Source of the DNA: Eubacterium sp.
GTDB lineage: Bacteria > Bacillota > Clostridia > Lachnospirales > Lachnospiraceae
Direction of reading: 5' to 3'
Assembly: GCA_017477505.1 (NCBI GenBank)
Contig: JAFUVQ010000022.1
Location: 1-43,184, forward strand
Length of the DNA: 43,184 bases
Numbering within the stretch: the first letter of the stretch is position 1; each line of letters opens with the position of its first letter. A program made the position numbers and the translations under genes. The notes below the pieces were generated by a model, which saw nothing but the letters and a program-made list of their open reading frames with translations, searched no databases and was not told the DNA's origin. Shown in pieces: positions 16,712 through 24,626 of the stretch.

Positions 16712-18856
16712 CTAGAATGAAACTTCTCCGTCTTCTGAAACTGTAAATTCAACATACTCAGTAACATAATAGTCACCATAGATATCATCGATGCAGAATG
16801 AATAGTCATAAGAACCTGCTTCCATGATATCGTAAACAATCTCAAATTCTCCGGACACCGTAAATTCAGCACCTTCATACTCACCTATGTCTTCACCGTC
16901 CATATTGAGTGAATAATAAACCGGAGTTATAACATCGCCATCCTTGATCTTGATTATATTTCTGTCAGCAGCACCGCATTCATCAATACCGTTCCAGGCA
17001 CCCTCTATTGTGATCTCATCACTTCTGTAGTCGAGTTTTATACGAAGGTTGGTTTCCTCTCCGTTAAGAAGGATAGGTGATGTATAAATGACATAATTAC
17101 CGCTTGATTCAACAGGATAGATAGCAAGATTCTGTCCATCCGGAAGTGAGAGCCAGTAGCCGTTGAAATCATCCTTAAATGTTCCTGTCTCCCAGTCTCC
17201 GGATATTTCAAGAGTCTCCCCGAGCTCGATAAGACTGTTGCCATCCTGGGAAACTTCATATACAAGTGCGGAAACGCCTGCCGCATTACTAAGTCCTTTT
17301 TCATCGAGTGTGAAGCCGAAATATCCTTCTTCATCTACATCAGGATCGGCTTCAAATGTGATGTATTTACTCTCGCCGGTCTGTTCATAATTATCTGCGT
17401 AATCCCAGTAACTGTCATCATCGGATTCGCCCCATTCCCATTCACCTTCGTCTGAGAACCACTGATCATCATTGTATTCTTCAAATGTTTCGTCTGTTGC
17501 ACCGGTCTTGTTCTGTCTGTCAACAAATGAAACGTAGTACGGACTTACCGAAACTTTACCGAAAACCGAAAGTTCATTTGAGCCCTGTATGCAGAGCGGA
17601 TAATACATAGAAAGTCCCATAGCTTCAGGATGTGTTGAACCGCTCACCTTATAAACTACAGCATCATTAAGTGCCTTGATAGCTGCATCAGAACCTTCAA
17701 CATAGTTACCGCACGCGTTGATGACTCCACCGAGATCCACCATGTTTGTGTAACCCTCAGACTTATTGTTACCGCCAAAGTTATCAGCCTCCTGAATGCC
17801 TCTGATCATGTCAGCCACCTGTGAGCTGTCAGATCCGGCCTCATACATTTTCTTTGCAAATGTATTGAATTCAGTAAGCAGGTTATCTACCTTGGAAAGA
17901 TCTATAACGGAAAGTGTGGTGATATCTGAATCACCCTCTCTCTCGCAGGAAGCAAGGAAGCTGTCGCATACAACCTTACCGAGATCGGCTCCGTTTGCAT
18001 CCGGATTATCTGCAAGGTATGAACCGATTGCCGCATAATCCCATCCGCTTCCCGGCTCGCTCTCTTCCGAACCGTACATATAAGCAGAATATGTAGCAAG
18101 AATATTTGCACATTCAACAGAGCCCATAAGGCAGGCATCAAAACCAATGAAATCAAACTTACGTCCTGACTTCTCTGCACATGCAAAAAGTGAAGTATCA
18201 AGCTCCATAAGGTCTATGGAGTCATTGTCATGCATTTCATCAAAGCAGACACCTGTGATGGAACCGCCTCCATGATTCCACATAACAAGTCCCATATGCT
18301 CGGAAGAATAGTTTTCCACACCCCAGGTAAGGAAATCCGTAAGGGTATCCTTTGCACCCATATTTGCAAGAGACTGTTCATCAACAAGACTAATCTCACT
18401 GTTCTGAACAACAAATCTCTGAATCTTACTGCTGTCTACATCGCTGTTGTTCCACTGATTTGTACCGCCTGTCTCAACAACGAATCTTACGTTGTCACTC
18501 GGACTTGCTTTCATCATCTCATCAAGATCTCCGGTACCTGCGCTTCCGTCAGATTCAAGATCTGTACCGCAGAGATATACGAAGATTGTCCAGGTGTTAT
18601 CATCTGTCACATTATCTCCGGGAGAGAGACTCATACGCTCTATACTAAGTTCTCCGGAATCATTATTTACACTCATACTGAGGCCTTTAACGCCATCAGC
18701 AGTACTCGGAGGTGTTTCCACTTCCTCGTATTCATATTCCTCCTCACCATATTTGTCATCATAGCCTTCCTCATCCCACTCATCATCAGCACAGCCTGTA
18801 AGCAGCGATGTTGTCATGGCAGCCGCCAGCATAAGCACAAAAAACTTCTTCTTCAT
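16712..18856 (-). CDS. Clostripain-family (C11) cysteine peptidase lipoprotein
   Basis: 714 residues. A lipoprotein signal ends in LLTGC with Cys22 as the lipidation site, followed by a very acidic Asp/Glu/Tyr-rich spacer. The peptidase domain starts near residue 90 (TWTIFVYLCGTDLESD) and has the family's dyad: His195 in MWNHGGGS and Cys242 in GFDACLMGS. Clostripain-type enzymes usually cut after basic residues. Beyond about residue 470 comes an acidic linker and a beta-rich C-terminal region of about 230 residues that I cannot assign. It is likely an outer-surface protease. It has its own promoter and leads an operon with an ABC-2 exporter, which hints at processing or immunity to an exported product, but that is inference. 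Confidence 0.88.
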   Translation of the reverse strand: MKKKFFVLMLAAAMTTSLLTGCADDEWDEEGYDDKYGEEEYEYEEVETPPSTADGVKGLSMSVNNDSGELSIERMSLSPGDNVTDDNTWTIFVYLCGTDLESDGSAGTGDLDEMMKASPSDNVRFVVETGGTNQWNNSDVDSSKIQRFVVQNSEISLVDEQSLANMGAKDTLTDFLTWGVENYSSEHMGLVMWNHGGGSITGVCFDEMHDNDSIDLMELDTSLFACAEKSGRKFDFIGFDACLMGSVECANILATYSAYMYGSEESEPGSGWDYAAIGSYLADNPDANGADLGKVVCDSFLASCEREGDSDITTLSVIDLSKVDNLLTEFNTFAKKMYEAGSDSSQVADMIRGIQEADNFGGNNKSEGYTNMVDLGGVINACGNYVEGSDAAIKALNDAVVYKVSGSTHPEAMGLSMYYPLCIQGSNELSVFGKVSVSPYYVSFVDRQNKTGATDETFEEYNDDQWFSDEGEWEWGESDDDSYWDYADNYEQTGESKYITFEADPDVDEEGYFGFTLDEKGLSNAAGVSALVYEVSQDGNSLIELGETLEISGDWETGTFKDDFNGYWLSLPDGQNLAIYPVESSGNYVIYTSPILLNGEETNLRIKLDYRSDEITIEGAWNGIDECGAADRNIIKIKDGDVITPVYYSLNMDGEDIGEYEGAEFTVSGEFEIVYDIMEAGSYDYSFCIDDIYGDYYVTEYVEFTVSEDGEVSF

Positions 18857-18901
18857 CTTAAATCCTTTCTGTTAAAAGCGTGTGTTACTTGCTCCGTTTA
18901 T

Positions 18902-18930
18902 TTTATACTCGAATTCAGGTCTTACGTCAA
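18902..18930 (-). promoter_or_regulatory. Predicted sigma-A promoter for the clostripain-ABC operon
   Basis: Minus strand TTGACG (18930-18925), 17-base spacer, TATAAA (18907-18902). Each box matches five of six. AAAGGA lies seven bases before the start codon at 18856. Confidence 0.7.
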
Positions 18931-18934
18931 GAAA

Positions 18935-19225
18935 TTAGCTATCGGTGTCCCCGTCACCTGAAGACATTTTTTCATCAGTTGCTTTTTCACCCGACTCCTG
19001 CTCTGAAGCCTTCATTTTCTTATAGTTTTCAACATCAGCTCTGGTCGAGAAAACTTTTCGCAGCCACATGGCGACGTACAGGACGACGGGATATATTATC
19101 AGTACGAAAAGCATAGGAACTATCCATTCGGTTTTAAATATAATGCAATAAAAGAACAATCCCAGTAGTACTGCAAATATAAGGACGAGCATCATCGCAA
19201 CTATACGTTTCAATAATTCTTTCAT
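18935..19225 (-). CDS. Small two-helix membrane protein, unknown function
   Basis: 96 residues. Two hydrophobic helices (about 8-29 and 34-54) with a short basic loop, then a charged, Glu/Lys/Ser-rich tail ending in several acidic residues. No known family was recognised. GGGAG lies eight bases before the ATG. Its leader overlaps a terminator hairpin of the upstream operon and a predicted promoter, so expression could come from that promoter or from readthrough. It is separated from the clostripain gene downstream by a promoter and 78 bases. Confidence 0.65.
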   Translation of the reverse strand: MKELLKRIVAMMLVLIFAVLLGLFFYCIIFKTEWIVPMLFVLIIYPVVLYVAMWLRKVFSTRADVENYKKMKASEQESGEKATDEKMSSGDGDTDS

Positions 19226-19240
19226 ATAACTGACTCCCGA

Positions 19241-19275
19241 AAAAAAGTGGCAGTCTGACCTTAAATCAGACCGCC
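19241..19275 (-). terminator. Terminator of the export/transport operon
   Basis: TCAGACCGCC (19266-19275) and GGCAGTCTGA (19249-19258) pair over ten bases (one G-U in the minus-strand RNA), loop of seven, followed on the minus strand by a run of seven T. It ends the eight-gene unit that stops at 19311. Confidence 0.85.
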
Positions 19276-19278
19276 ATC

Positions 19279-19308
19279 ATTATAACACAGGAATTTCTTC
19301 GCTGTCAC
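19279..19308 (-). promoter_or_regulatory. Predicted promoter for the small membrane protein
   Basis: Minus strand GTGACA (19308-19303), 18-base spacer, TATAAT (19284-19279). RNA would start near 19272, inside the first arm of the terminator hairpin, so promoter and terminator share bases. Confidence 0.5.
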
Positions 19309-19310
19309 AT

Positions 19311-20408
19311 TCATTTATTACCCGTTTTGACAGTAAACTCCAGCCTGTTCACTTTTAGTTCCTTATCATAACTGTATTCAGTACTGCCTGCCATACCATT
19401 TATCATCATAAGAGAAATCTCATTGTCCGTATCCTTTATGTCAAAAGCTTTTCCCTTGTAAATGATAGTAACAAGACAGCTTCCGTCCTGAACGGAGTAT
19501 TCTGTCTTAACATTTATATCAGGCTTCTTATACTTCGGAATCAGAATCTGCTGAACAGTTTCCTCGATAACAAGTTTGATACGTGTTTTATCTGAAGATG
19601 GAACATCATTCTGCATAAAATACTGATCAAGACGTGCAGCGAATCCGATAAAGTCATAATCCCTGTCTTTAATATCCTCCTCGAATATCTTCAGCTTCTT
19701 AATAAATCTTCTGGTCAGTTCCTTCTTTGGATTTTCAAATATTTCTTCCGGTGTACCCTCTTCATAGATACCGCCTTCATCCATATAAAAAACCCTGTTT
19801 GAGATAGCTTTTGCAAATGACATCTCATGCGTGACAATAAGCATGGTCTTTCCGCTTTTGGAAAGTTCTCTTATAACCGCCTGCACTTCATATACCATAG
19901 TCGGGTCCAGTGCGGAGGTCGGTTCATCCAGAAGCAGGACTTCAGGATCCATGCAGAGCGCTCTGGCTATGGCCACCCTCTGCTTCTGTCCGCCTGACAA
20001 CTCATCGGGATAAGCAAGCATTTTGTCTGCAAGTCCCACTCTCTTAAGATATTCCACAGCAGTCTTATAAGCTTCATTTTTGCTCTTCTTAAGAAGGTCC
20101 ATAGGAGCAAGCATCAGGTTTTCTATTACAGTAAGATGCCCGAACAGATTAAATGACTGGAAAACCATTCCCATCTTCTGTCTGATCTTTCCGGCGTCCG
20201 CACCCTTCGCCGTGATTTCCTCTCCATTCAGAGCTATCACACCCGAGGTTGGCTTCTCCAGAAGATTAATACACCTCAGAAATGTGGATTTGCCCGTTCC
20301 CGACGGTCCGATAACAGATATCACATCACCGTCATTTATAGTTACATTTACATCCTTAAGAGGTGTTACTCCGTCATATTCTTTCTTCAGGTTCTTAATC
20401 TCAATCAT
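19311..20408 (-). CDS. Amino-acid-type ABC ATPase fused to an RsbW-like domain
   Basis: 365 residues. Residues 1-240 are a complete GlnQ/HisP-type ATPase: Walker A GPSGTGKS (34-41), Q-loop FQSFNLF, signature LSGGQ (137-141), Walker B LLLDEP (158-163), switch His194. Members of this family normally end here. About 120 extra residues follow (243-365). They resemble the anti-sigma kinase (RsbW/HATPase_c_2) fold: helix IKLVIEETVQQILIP, strand GSCLVTIIYKGKAFDI, then ISLMMINGMAGSTEYSY and a final strand. The N-box Asn is Gln and the G1 Asp is Tyr, so ATP binding there looks lost. The start at 20408 has GGGGGTGG upstream and overlaps the permease gene by eight bases; a start further upstream is not supported. 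A terminator follows. Confidence 0.85.
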   Translation of the reverse strand: MIEIKNLKKEYDGVTPLKDVNVTINDGDVISVIGPSGTGKSTFLRCINLLEKPTSGVIALNGEEITAKGADAGKIRQKMGMVFQSFNLFGHLTVIENLMLAPMDLLKKSKNEAYKTAVEYLKRVGLADKMLAYPDELSGGQKQRVAIARALCMDPEVLLLDEPTSALDPTMVYEVQAVIRELSKSGKTMLIVTHEMSFAKAISNRVFYMDEGGIYEEGTPEEIFENPKKELTRRFIKKLKIFEEDIKDRDYDFIGFAARLDQYFMQNDVPSSDKTRIKLVIEETVQQILIPKYKKPDINVKTEYSVQDGSCLVTIIYKGKAFDIKDTDNEISLMMINGMAGSTEYSYDKELKVNRLEFTVKTGNK

Positions 20409-22014
20409 CTGTATCCACCCCCTTAAGAATGTCCTCTCTCTTTCGTCTCTTCGGGTCGATTCCAATCTCCAGTTTTCCTATGAGGAAGGTCATCAGAGCC
20501 CCGAGTATGAAGTAGATCACAGCAACTGATATAAGTGGAAAGAAAGGTTCATAGGTACGTCCTCTCACTATATCTCCCATCTTTGTAAGATCCTGCACTG
20601 CGATATATCCTACGATGGCAGTTGCTTTTACAAGAGAGATCATTTCACCCTTATAAGCAGGAAGAAAATGAGGCACTGCCTGCGGAAGTATGATCCTGAA
20701 GAAGCTCCTGATATCACTGTAGCCGAGTGCCAGAGCCGCTTCCTTCTGCCCCTTATCGACAGCGCCCACACCTGTCTTCAGCATTCCGAAAACTCCCGCG
20801 CCGAAGACAAATGAAAATGCAACGATGGAAACCACCGTACCGCTTATTTCCGTCTTTCCGAATATGACATAGTATAAGATCATCAGGAGCACTACGACCG
20901 GCATTCCCTGTATGAGCCATACAAAAAACTTTGCGAATATGTTTGCCGCTTTATTACCGTTTCTGCATGCCATATAAAGAAGAAAACCGAGTACTGTTCC
21001 GAATACTATAGAAAGAACAGTTATCAGGATTGTTGTCAGTATTCCCGAGATAAAAAGCTTATATCTGTCCTCACGTATGAAGGTCTTATCAAAGCTTGAC
21101 TTTACTGCACTCCAAAGGGAAGCATCTTTAGCTTCCGCTTTCGCGGAACGGACAATAAGGACAAAGGCTGCAGGATAATAGTCCACGAAATCCATCTTTT
21201 CCTTACGTTCGTCGGTTACAACGATGGAGCCGCAGGCCATATCTGATTTGCCGGACTCAACCGCAGCGAGGGCCGCTGCAAAATCCATCCCGGTAAATGT
21301 AACGTGAATATCAAGTTCCTTTGCCATAAGGAGTATTATCTCACAGTCAAAACCGCAAAGTTCTCCGTCTTCACCCACATAACTCATGGGCTGCAGTGTA
21401 TCACAGGCCGCAACAGTTACTGCCCCGGCTTCTCCCGGCCAGTCCTGCTCCATCATGACTTTAACGCTTTCATCGGCACCGGTCCATTTGTCCCAGAGCT
21501 CATCTATGGTTTCCTTAGGAATCTTCTCATAGGCAGTCTGCCAGTCAGGGCATCTCTCATCTCCCTTTTTGAAGGCTATACCAAATGTACTCTCTCCAAG
21601 ATTCTCCGGGAAGAGAGCAAGTCCGGAATCTTTATTTATGGCCAGAGCAGCAACTGCATTATTTATCAGCCCTGCATCCGTTTTGTGGGATTTCAGTCCC
21701 AGGAGCATATCCGCCATTGATGTATAGTATGTAAATTCCTTCACGTCCGGTGCTTTTGAAGATATCTTTTCTTCAAAAGGTGCGCCCGTAAGCATGGAAA
21801 CGGTTTTTCCGTTCAATTCATCAAAGCTCGCAAGCTCGGGCTGCCCCTTTCCATTCTCATCACCATCTCCGGCATCAGTAACTCCATTCTCTGCCTCAGT
21901 AACACCTTCAGCATCATTACCTGCTGCCGCAACGCCGACAGGCGCAAAAATAACAGCTGCTATAAAAGCAGCTATTATTAAAAAGGATACATATTTCATA
22001 TCAAATCTTTTCAT
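20401..22014 (-). CDS. Amino-acid ABC substrate-binding/permease fusion
   Basis: 537 residues. A signal/anchor helix (about 8-30) is followed by an Asp/Glu/Gly-rich spacer, a periplasmic-type binding region (61-290) and a HisM/GlnP-like permease (about 320-515) with the EAA loop at 422-445 (GQKEAALALGYSD, then LPQA). The binding region seems to have its lobes in swapped order: residues 61-180 look like the usual second lobe (LNGKTVSMLTGAPF through DELWDKW), residues 198-290 like the usual first lobe (GFDCEIILLMAKEL, MDFVDYYPAAF). With the ATPase encoded next it makes a complete importer for a polar amino acid or similar solute. GAGGG lies about eight bases before the start. It sits 25 bases after the double-glycine peptide gene. 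Confidence 0.85.
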   Translation of the reverse strand: MKRFDMKYVSFLIIAAFIAAVIFAPVGVAAAGNDAEGVTEAENGVTDAGDGDENGKGQPELASFDELNGKTVSMLTGAPFEEKISSKAPDVKEFTYYTSMADMLLGLKSHKTDAGLINNAVAALAINKDSGLALFPENLGESTFGIAFKKGDERCPDWQTAYEKIPKETIDELWDKWTGADESVKVMMEQDWPGEAGAVTVAACDTLQPMSYVGEDGELCGFDCEIILLMAKELDIHVTFTGMDFAAALAAVESGKSDMACGSIVVTDERKEKMDFVDYYPAAFVLIVRSAKAEAKDASLWSAVKSSFDKTFIREDRYKLFISGILTTILITVLSIVFGTVLGFLLYMACRNGNKAANIFAKFFVWLIQGMPVVVLLMILYYVIFGKTEISGTVVSIVAFSFVFGAGVFGMLKTGVGAVDKGQKEAALALGYSDIRSFFRIILPQAVPHFLPAYKGEMISLVKATAIVGYIAVQDLTKMGDIVRGRTYEPFFPLISVAVIYFILGALMTFLIGKLEIGIDPKRRKREDILKGVDTDD

Positions 22015-22039
22015 TTAAGTTATCCCTCAACCAAATAAC

Positions 22040-22333
22040 CTACCATTTAACATCATCGCCGTATACAATAACACCATATTTCTTGCACTTTGGATTGGTG
22101 CATTTAAACATTCCTGTGTTCCCACCAATTTTTCTGACCTGGTCAATAAATCTGAGCGGGAAGTTACAGGTTGTACAGTATGCTAATGGAATATTTCCTG
22201 TCGAACTTGCGGTCGAGGACGAGAAAACCGCTCCGGTTCCCTTGTCTAAAGACTTACCTGAAGTTCCTCCGGACACTCCGTCAAGACTTTCAAGGTCAAT
22301 TTCAGTATCAATTCTTTCATTTTCATTTGCCAT
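22040..22333 (-). CDS. Double-glycine leader peptide with zinc ribbon (putative export cargo)
   Basis: 97 residues from the ATG at 22333, chosen because GGGGAG lies seven bases upstream; the frame is open further upstream, but that part overlaps the exporter gene and has no ribosome binding site. Residues 1-23 are a polar, acidic leader ending in LESLDGVSGG, the classic double-glycine site cut by C39 peptidases. The predicted mature part (24-97) has a Ser/Thr/Gly-rich stretch, then a compact C-terminal unit with C53-x2-C56 and C78-x4-C83, a zinc-ribbon-like arrangement. It lies 49 bases after an exporter gene and two genes from a C39 peptidase exporter. I infer a secreted peptide, possibly a bacteriocin or signal, of unknown activity. 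No modification enzyme is visible nearby. Confidence 0.75.
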   Translation of the reverse strand: MANENERIDTEIDLESLDGVSGGTSGKSLDKGTGAVFSSSTASSTGNIPLAYCTTCNFPLRFIDQVRKIGGNTGMFKCTNPKCKKYGVIVYGDDVKW

Positions 22334-22382
22334 AATCATTCTCCCCTTCTTTAAGTATTCGTTTTTTAAAAAGAGCAACACT

Positions 22383-24572
22383 TTATACTGCGCTGTCCAG
22401 CCTCTGTCTTTCCACAAGTTCTGAAAAAACCCCATTTTTCTCTATCAGCTCATCATAAGTTCCGTCCTCGACTATGCGGCCGCCATCCAGTACAACAATA
22501 CGGTCACAATGCCGTATAGTAGACAGTCTGTGGGCAACAACAATCCGGGTGCAGCCCATAGAATCAAGTGCATCGGAAACCTGCTTCTGCGTCTTGTTAT
22601 CGAGAGCTGAAGTTGCTTCATCAAAAATAAGCAGTTTTGGTTTTGGCGCTATGGCACGGGCAATCATAAGTCTCTGTTTCTGACCTCCCGAAATACCGCC
22701 CTGTCCTTCCGATATCATAGTATACATACCCATAGGCATTTCACGGATATCATTAGCTATACTTGCCTTCTCAGCCGCTTCCCAGGCATCATCAAGAGAG
22801 AGGTTTGGTACAGTGATGGATATATTGGAATAGATATCTCCCTGAAACAACCCTCCATCCTGGGTAACACTTCCTATCTTTCGCCGGAGAGATCCGACAT
22901 CAATTGTGTTAATATCTTTATTATCATAATAAATGGCGCCCTTCTCAACAGTTTCAAAGCCGAGAAGAAGTCTTATAAGCGTGGACTTTCCGCATCCTGT
23001 ACGCCCGACTATCGCCACATATTCCCCCGGTCTTACCTTCAGGCAAAGATCATTTAGTATATACGGGCTGCCGGTATTATATCTGAAATAAACATGATCC
23101 AGTTCTACCCTTCCGGAGATTTCGGTTAATATCTCTCTGTTCTCTGCCGTTTCGGGAGCAGTCTTCAGGAATGGCTGTGCCATCTCAAGTATAGGTCTTA
23201 TCTCAGCAACCGAAAGAGCGATTCCGGAAAGAGATGAAAACGCCCCCATGACTGCACCGTAGGATGCGATAAACGCAAAGTACGATGACTGATCCACACC
23301 ATTCTTCACCGCCAGATAATACAGTATGATAGTTGAGAAAAGATTAATTGCCAGAGTGATAACATCACTCATATTAAGAAATACAGGCGGGTTATATACA
23401 AGGTCCGCACCTTCAGAGTAAAGGTTGAGCCATCTGGCAAAAACTCTTTTTTCAGCTCCGGCAAGCTTAATCTTCTGAATACCCGTTATCATGGAATAAC
23501 TCAGCCCGGATTCTTTTGCACTTATCTCCCTCTGTTTTCTGCTGATACCTGTCTGAAGCAGTGTTACAATAACCGAAAAGCCTACCGTAACAAGTATTAT
23601 AAGTATAGAGGGCTTAAAAAGAGCAGGTGCAAACTGAAATATCTGGGTTATATACAAAAGCGACCCCAGGGATGTGAGCCCCATCGTCAGAATCATATTC
23701 AGAAAATATGAGCAGAGCTCATTTACTGCCATGGATCTCGTCTTCAGTTCACCGGGACTGTGCTCCCTGAAAAAGCTGACCGGCAAAGACATAATACGGA
23801 TCATCATTGATGATTCAACCGCAAGAGAAATCTTAAACTGAAGCCTTTTGTTGAGCAGAGTGCTTATAGAGCCGATAAGATGTGATGATAAAGACACACA
23901 TACCAAAAGTATGGCAGCTCCGATAAGTGCCATATTCCTTCCACTGGATAAAACAGGCCCTGTCACAGCTGCTGTTGTACGAGGAATCAGAAGCCCCACG
24001 AGTGACACGGCAAAAGTTGACAGCAGAACAAAAAGAATATCAGTCTTCGATATACAGGAATACATATAAATGAGAAGATCGGATATACTTAGTTCCCTCT
24101 GGGGCATCGGCTTATAAAAACAGATGGCATCAAGTTCGATCAATTCCGCCGTTTTTTTGTCGAGCCGGACTTTTTCTCCCGTTTCATGATTTATATAGAA
24201 ATAGCCATATAAAGGATTAGGAATAAGTGCTACCGGAGTAACATTTTCCTTCAAAAAGCCGAGAAGCGGTCCATAGGAATCCTTATACCAGCCCTCTGTG
24301 AGTTCCACATTACGGCGCATCATGCCATAGCGTCTGAGACAGTAATCCATCTGTTCGTCAGCCGTATCAAGCGATTCAGGCACTTCCACAGGCTTCAGAT
24401 GATAGAATTTCAGAACCTCATCTATCGCCTGCTTGGTAACTATCCTGTCATCATTGAGACGCTGGGCAATCCTCTGTCCCAGCACAACTCCCGCTATCTT
24501 CTGAAAGGAATCCTCCAAAGCTTCTAAGTCGGCTTCTCTTCTTTCATTTATTTGTTCCTCAAACCAACCCAA
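22383..24572 (-). CDS. NHLM-type peptide exporter, ABC transporter 2 (no peptidase)
   Basis: 729 residues. An N-terminal region of about 150 residues precedes a six-helix ABC exporter membrane domain and a C-terminal ATPase: Walker A GRTGCGKST, signature GGISGGQKQR, Walker B LLIFDEATSALD, switch His in VAHRLST. The N-terminal region (WFEEQINERREADLEALE, later VALIPNPLYGYFYINHETG) is like the second ABC protein of NHLM (nitrile-hydratase-leader microcin) export cassettes and has no C39 active site. Start is TTG with GGAGGA seven bases upstream. It most likely pairs with the C39 exporter encoded 54 bases upstream to move the leader peptide across the membrane. Confidence 0.9.
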   Translation of the reverse strand: MGWFEEQINERREADLEALEDSFQKIAGVVLGQRIAQRLNDDRIVTKQAIDEVLKFYHLKPVEVPESLDTADEQMDYCLRRYGMMRRNVELTEGWYKDSYGPLLGFLKENVTPVALIPNPLYGYFYINHETGEKVRLDKKTAELIELDAICFYKPMPQRELSISDLLIYMYSCISKTDILFVLLSTFAVSLVGLLIPRTTAAVTGPVLSSGRNMALIGAAILLVCVSLSSHLIGSISTLLNKRLQFKISLAVESSMMIRIMSLPVSFFREHSPGELKTRSMAVNELCSYFLNMILTMGLTSLGSLLYITQIFQFAPALFKPSILIILVTVGFSVIVTLLQTGISRKQREISAKESGLSYSMITGIQKIKLAGAEKRVFARWLNLYSEGADLVYNPPVFLNMSDVITLAINLFSTIILYYLAVKNGVDQSSYFAFIASYGAVMGAFSSLSGIALSVAEIRPILEMAQPFLKTAPETAENREILTEISGRVELDHVYFRYNTGSPYILNDLCLKVRPGEYVAIVGRTGCGKSTLIRLLLGFETVEKGAIYYDNKDINTIDVGSLRRKIGSVTQDGGLFQGDIYSNISITVPNLSLDDAWEAAEKASIANDIREMPMGMYTMISEGQGGISGGQKQRLMIARAIAPKPKLLIFDEATSALDNKTQKQVSDALDSMGCTRIVVAHRLSTIRHCDRIVVLDGGRIVEDGTYDELIEKNGVFSELVERQRLDSAV

Positions 24573-24626
24573 TACTTATTCCTCCAAGCCTCACCCGGGA
24601 TAATTATAGTGAGATTTTACCTTAGC

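Noticed and set aside
22040-22333. Nitrile-hydratase or Nif11-type precursor
   Set aside because: The leader is only 23 residues and no nitrile-hydratase-like or Nif11-like segment is seen; only the exporter is NHLM-like.
22040-22435. Longer version of the double-glycine peptide
   Set aside because: The extra 34 codons overlap the exporter gene and lack a ribosome binding site, while GGGGAG fits the ATG at 22333.
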